Below are positions 60,646 to 64,000 of a DNA stretch of 64,000 nucleotides, in pieces. The notes beneath the pieces were generated by a model. It saw only the letters and a program-made list of their open reading frames with translations, ran no database searches and was not told the DNA's origin. Location of the stretch: assembly GCA_905182995.1 (NCBI GenBank), contig CAJJDP010000020.1, positions 623,453 through 687,452 of the forward strand, in the 5' to 3' direction. A program made the translations under genes and the position numbers. The DNA is from Paramecium octaurelia (Eukaryota > Ciliophora > Oligohymenophorea > Peniculida > Parameciidae). How positions within the stretch are numbered: the first letter of the stretch is position 1; each line of letters starts with the position of its first letter.

Positions 60646-61193
60646 AATCAATAATTTACTTGGTTCGGATATCAAAGAAATTGCCTATTTTTATGCAAAT
60701 AAAAAGGGATAAAAATTGAATTAAAATATAATTTAAAAAAGTGGTTCACAAAAAATTGTTATATTAAATGAAAAATAGTATATATATAATAATTTGTCAT
60801 TAACATAAATTATTAGTAATTTTCTTAGAATTTTAATTCTATTTGCTCTGGTGTTCAGAATAACTTAGTAGGAGGGAGTAGGGAATTCAAAATCATAAGA
60901 ATGCGATGATTGTGGTACAATTTTCGGAGTAGTTTTTGGAACAATTTTCCCAGTAACAGGCCTTATACTTTTCTTAACATTTTATTGTCTTTGCATCAAA
61001 TTGAAAAAAAAAAAGGAGAGATCTAATTTTAAATGATCTCAAATTGGAAAATGATTCAACTCCATAAAATTTAAAATATGGTTTAGAAATTCTACAAAAG
61101 GTGTAATTGGGCATTAAGTTAGTCATCGAACCTTTGGCTTCAATTACAAGCGTAAGATTAGAATGTGCAACTAAATTACAACTAGAAGCTTGA
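60646..61193 (+). CDS. small membrane protein with frame break at an 11-A run (copy 1)
   Basis: From about 60646 the frame reads LGSDIKEIAYFYANKKGQKL, a hydrophobic stretch (FLRILILFALVFRI), CDDCGTIFGVVFGTIFPVTG and LILFLTFYCLCIKLKKKK, so it has two membrane segments and a basic tail. It stops at TGA 61034-61036. After the A11 run (61004-61014) the +1 frame continues with coding-like sequence (NDLKLENDSTPQNLKYGLEI; SVRLECATKLQLEA) to TGA 61191-61193, suggesting a one-base indel or error. The 5' exon and start codon were not found. Identical copy at 62507-63054. Confidence 0.45.
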
Positions 61194-61226
61194 TAAACAT
61201 TTTATTGAAATAAACTTGAAAAAACN

Positions 61227-61618
61227 GGAAAAAGAGCTGGCATATGGATAGTAATTTGGAAGGATAAGGTGGAGATCGCTAAAATTTAGTATAAAAATTG
61301 AACAAATTATAAATTACTTATGGTTTTACTGATTTTTTTACTATTCATCTTCTATAAAATCTTTAATTTATATACTTATAGTAACATTCTCATTGCTTTA
61401 ACTTAATGATATATTGCCAACATAATGTATTTCTAAAGACACATTGCACCAAATTTTCATTATTTTCCTTTTTAAATCAATCTAATTGATTAATTTTATA
61501 TCTGAATTCTGATTAACAATATCTATTTATTATCTCACTCATAATATGCGCTAAAACTTAGTTAAAGAATTATACATTAACAAAATAAAATTCGATTTAA
61601 TAAGCCAAAGGTGCCATC
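61227..61618 (+). CDS. third partial copy of the MORN-like 3' end plus flank
   Basis: Repeats 59366-59757 and therefore also 57650-58041. Coding only to 61301. Assembly duplicate by the same reasoning. Confidence 0.4.
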
Positions 61619-61913
61619 TTCCTAAAATAAGCAGATTATAATAGAATAAATGATATATGTATCTTTAATTAATAAAATATTTTAATATCACTAAATCAAT
61701 GTTAAGCTTCATCTAATGAGATTATTAAATGGAATAATTAATCTATTCATAATAGATGTTAAATTCCGATGTTTCCCATTGTCTTTCTTTATTGAATTAT
61801 CATATTAATTATAGTTTAGAATGAAATTTAATGCCAGATTAAATTAATACTTGACTAGATAAGAATCGTAATTTTCATCTAATCACAATAATTTCAAGGA
61901 AATAGCTTTTAAC

Positions 61914-62276
61914 TCATTTGAAATTTAAAAGTGGCAAAGTTTTCCAATTTGATATGCTTAACAAATCTAATCGCAGTATCTCAAATTTATTATTGTTCCT
62001 TAAAATCAATTCTTTTGTTGCATTTAATGCTACTGAGATTGCTGGTTCAAAGGCAAATTGCTTTTATATTACTATTGATTTAATGAAATTTACTTAGGAT
62101 TTGAAGTTTACTAAATAATTTATGATACAGATTTCAATTTAGCAAATAATGATTAATGTTTTAGATTCAATGGGCTTAAACTTCTTATAGATATTATAGA
62201 ATTATTTTCATTAGAATTCAATCTTAGTACAATTATGAGACTACTTTATTTTTTTATCTGCAATAAATATATATTA
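61914..62276 (-). CDS. LRR-like exon, second copy
   Basis: Identical to 60053-60415 at +1861; probably the same locus assembled twice. Confidence 0.35.
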
Positions 62277-62506
62277 AAAAAAAATATATATGTCTAACCG
62301 TCATATAATTAATATAAAGAGCTCTTTTTTTTATCAAAACCACCTATTAATAATAATTTTAAAGAGGTGAGCTTAATGAGGACTTGAGTTCCTAATTCTT
62401 AATAACTTATTTCTTTTAATATATACATTAATTGTAAAAAGTATGAAATTTATTATTTGAATTATAAAAACATAAAGAATTACTAAAACATTATTTTTTT
62501 TGCTTG

Positions 62507-63054
62507 AATCAATAATTTACTTGGTTCGGATATCAAAGAAATTGCCTATTTTTATGCAAATAAAAAGGGATAAAAATTGAATTAAAATATAATTTAAAAA
62601 AGTGGTTCACAAAAAATTGTTATATTAAATGAAAAATAGTATATATATAATAATTTGTCATTAACATAAATTATTAGTAATTTTCTTAGAATTTTAATTC
62701 TATTTGCTCTGGTGTTCAGAATAACTTAGTAGGAGGGAGTAGGGAATTCAAAATCATAAGAATGCGATGATTGTGGTACAATTTTCGGAGTAGTTTTTGG
62801 AACAATTTTCCCAGTAACAGGCCTTATACTTTTCTTAACATTTTATTGTCTTTGCATCAAATTGAAAAAAAAAAAGGAGAGATCTAATTTTAAATGATCT
62901 CAAATTGGAAAATGATTCAACTCCATAAAATTTAAAATATGGTTTAGAAATTCTACAAAAGGTGTAATTGGGCATTAAGTTAGTCATCGAACCTTTGGCT
63001 TCAATTACAAGCGTAAGATTAGAATGTGCAACTAAATTACAACTAGAAGCTTGA
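62507..63054 (+). CDS. small membrane protein, second copy
   Basis: Identical to 60646-61193 at +1861, including the same 11-A run, here at 62865-62875. The recurrence of the run in both copies shows only that both contigs agree. Confidence 0.35.
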
Positions 63055-63086
63055 TAAACATTTTATTGAAATAAACTTGAAAAAAC

Positions 63087-63527
63087 ATGGTGTATATTAT
63101 AATGGGCATGTTAAATTCTATTAGAATGTTTGGAAAATTTATTTAATATAATCATAGAGATGTAGATATGTACAAAGATCGTGTTGCAAATTATCAATTG
63201 TAGTGTTGGAAGGAACTTCTAATAAGTTATTGGAAGGCTTTAAAGGCAGATGGTATCTAACAGATGTCAAAAATTTCTTTGGAATATGGAGTTGGGGACC
63301 TCTGCCATTAGATTAAATATTGTGATAATCAGTATTTCATCGAAATGCTTAAATTTAAATATAGTATTTTTTCAAACATAATGTTGTATTGGCCAAAATT
63401 TTCTTAAAGTTTATCAAATGAAGAGAAAAAGAATAATAAAATAAGAATTAAAATAGCACAGTTTATTAATATTTATAGTTCGGAAGCATACGTTTTCACA
63501 TCAAAAGAGAGTATTTTATATTACTGA
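63087..63527 (+). CDS. hypothetical protein, 146 aa
   Basis: ATG 63087 (MVYIIMGMLNSIRMFGKF) to TGA 63525-63527, 147 codons, one exon. Coding-like helical body (YKDRVANYQLQCWKELLISY; WKALKADGIQQMSKISLE; SNEEKKNNKIRIKIAQF). No family recognised; could be a TPR-like or all-helical protein. It begins one base after the duplicated block, so its 5' end is covered by one contig only and an upstream exon is possible. Confidence 0.5.
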
Positions 63528-63625
63528 TTTATGAAAAACTTAGTTTACTAATATATTTATATTTTCAATAAATTTCTACCAACATTAAAAAACATATTTA
63601 TAACTTATTCAATTAATGTAAAATT

Positions 63626-64000
63626 ATGGAACAAATTCCCATGCTTTACCATGAAGTTAGTTTGCATACAAAAACATTTGCTTTAAGCAGGTATTGCTAA
63701 ATGGATTTAGATTTTTTCTTCATTTGTATAAAGATGCAATCTTTTCAAGTGGCAGTCTAAATAAGAATTAATAAAATTGAAAAATAAAGCTGAAGTAATC
63801 AATAAATTAAAATAAGAAATGTTTAAATAAATTCATGTATTAGATTAACTATTAGGATATGTGTTTCAATTAAAATTTTGAAAAATCTAATTAGTTCCTA
63901 TCTGGATACTACCTAAATGGCAATATTTCAATTTGGTCAAATTAATAATAAAAATTGTTGGGTTTGATCATAAGCAATTAAAGAATATTTCGATGAATGT
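63626..64000 (+). CDS. probable coiled-coil/WD40-type protein, partial at window end
   Basis: Starts MEQIPMLYHEVSLHTKTFAL at 63626. After one or two short introns the frame has a coiled-coil-like stretch (LKNKAEVINKLKQEMFKQIH) and, after another intron near 63885, a WD40-like blade (FLSGYYLNGNISIWS). The order of short His/Cys-containing N-terminus, coiled coil and WD40 repeats is common in Paramecium. The gene runs off the window; exon joins are tentative. Confidence 0.4.

Larger units (their letters stand above)
59366..63086. repeat. exact 1860-bp duplication around an n (59366-61225 and 61227-63086)
   Basis: 59366-61225 recurs at +1861 with n at 61226. The block includes the last exon of the MORN-like gene, the LRR-like exon and the small membrane protein, so the MORN-like 3' end occurs three times in the window. 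Confidence 0.9.

Noticed and set aside
24466-63086. Five large tandem duplications as biological segmental duplications
   Set aside because: Perfect identity and boundaries exactly at single n bases favour unmerged contig overlaps.
1-64000. Abundant TAA/TAG in conserved frames as evidence of mass pseudogenisation
   Set aside because: They fall at Gln-compatible positions and only TGA terminates; this is the ciliate code with UAR as Gln.

Overview
The window reads as macronuclear DNA of a ciliate, most probably Paramecium. It is very AT-rich, TAA and TAG occur throughout long conserved reading frames where glutamine is expected, and TGA is the only stop that closes them. Genes are packed on both strands and interrupted by very short GT...AG introns, mostly 20-38 nt. 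With these two rules, frames that look broken join into recognisable eukaryotic proteins whose spliced lengths are exact multiples of three. No rRNA, tRNA, CRISPR array, virus-like element or transposon was recognised.

Layout. 1-10 kb: 3' part of a protein kinase gene (-), two small hypothetical genes (+), a dual-specificity phosphatase (-), a PX-PH phospholipase D (-), a coiled-coil protein (-), a probable relic and a small basic protein (+). 11-24 kb: a secreted/membrane protein with DUF4215-type Cys repeats (2012 aa), the chromatin-remodelling actin-related protein Arp5, two small genes, and a PIAS-like SUMO E3 ligase, all +. 24-29 kb: small genes and a zinc-binding protein. 29-37 kb: a 1626-aa multi-pass TmcB-like protein (+), two small genes and a MATE transporter (-). 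37-47 kb: a WD40 protein (-), small genes, a protein-kinase relic, a double-VWA protein (+), a MORN-like repeat gene (-) and an unrecognised gene (+). 47-64 kb: a second DUF4215 protein (+), unresolved + strand genes, a second MORN-like repeat gene (+) with an N-terminal lipidation-type motif, an LRR-like exon (-), a small membrane protein (+) and two genes running to the window edge.

Assembly. Five single n bases (25768, 39187, 53865, 58042, 61226) each separate two identical copies of 1.3-1.9 kb. They look like scaffold joins in which overlapping contig ends were not merged, so about 7.7 kb is probably counted twice and several genes appear as full and truncated duplicates. The real locus is then about 56.3 kb.

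Function. The genes do not form an operon or a visible pathway. Themes are signalling (kinase, DSP, PLD), chromatin and SUMO (Arp5, PIAS) and large ciliate-expanded surface or membrane families (DUF4215, TmcB-like, MORN-like). Small or unresolved genes are marked as such.
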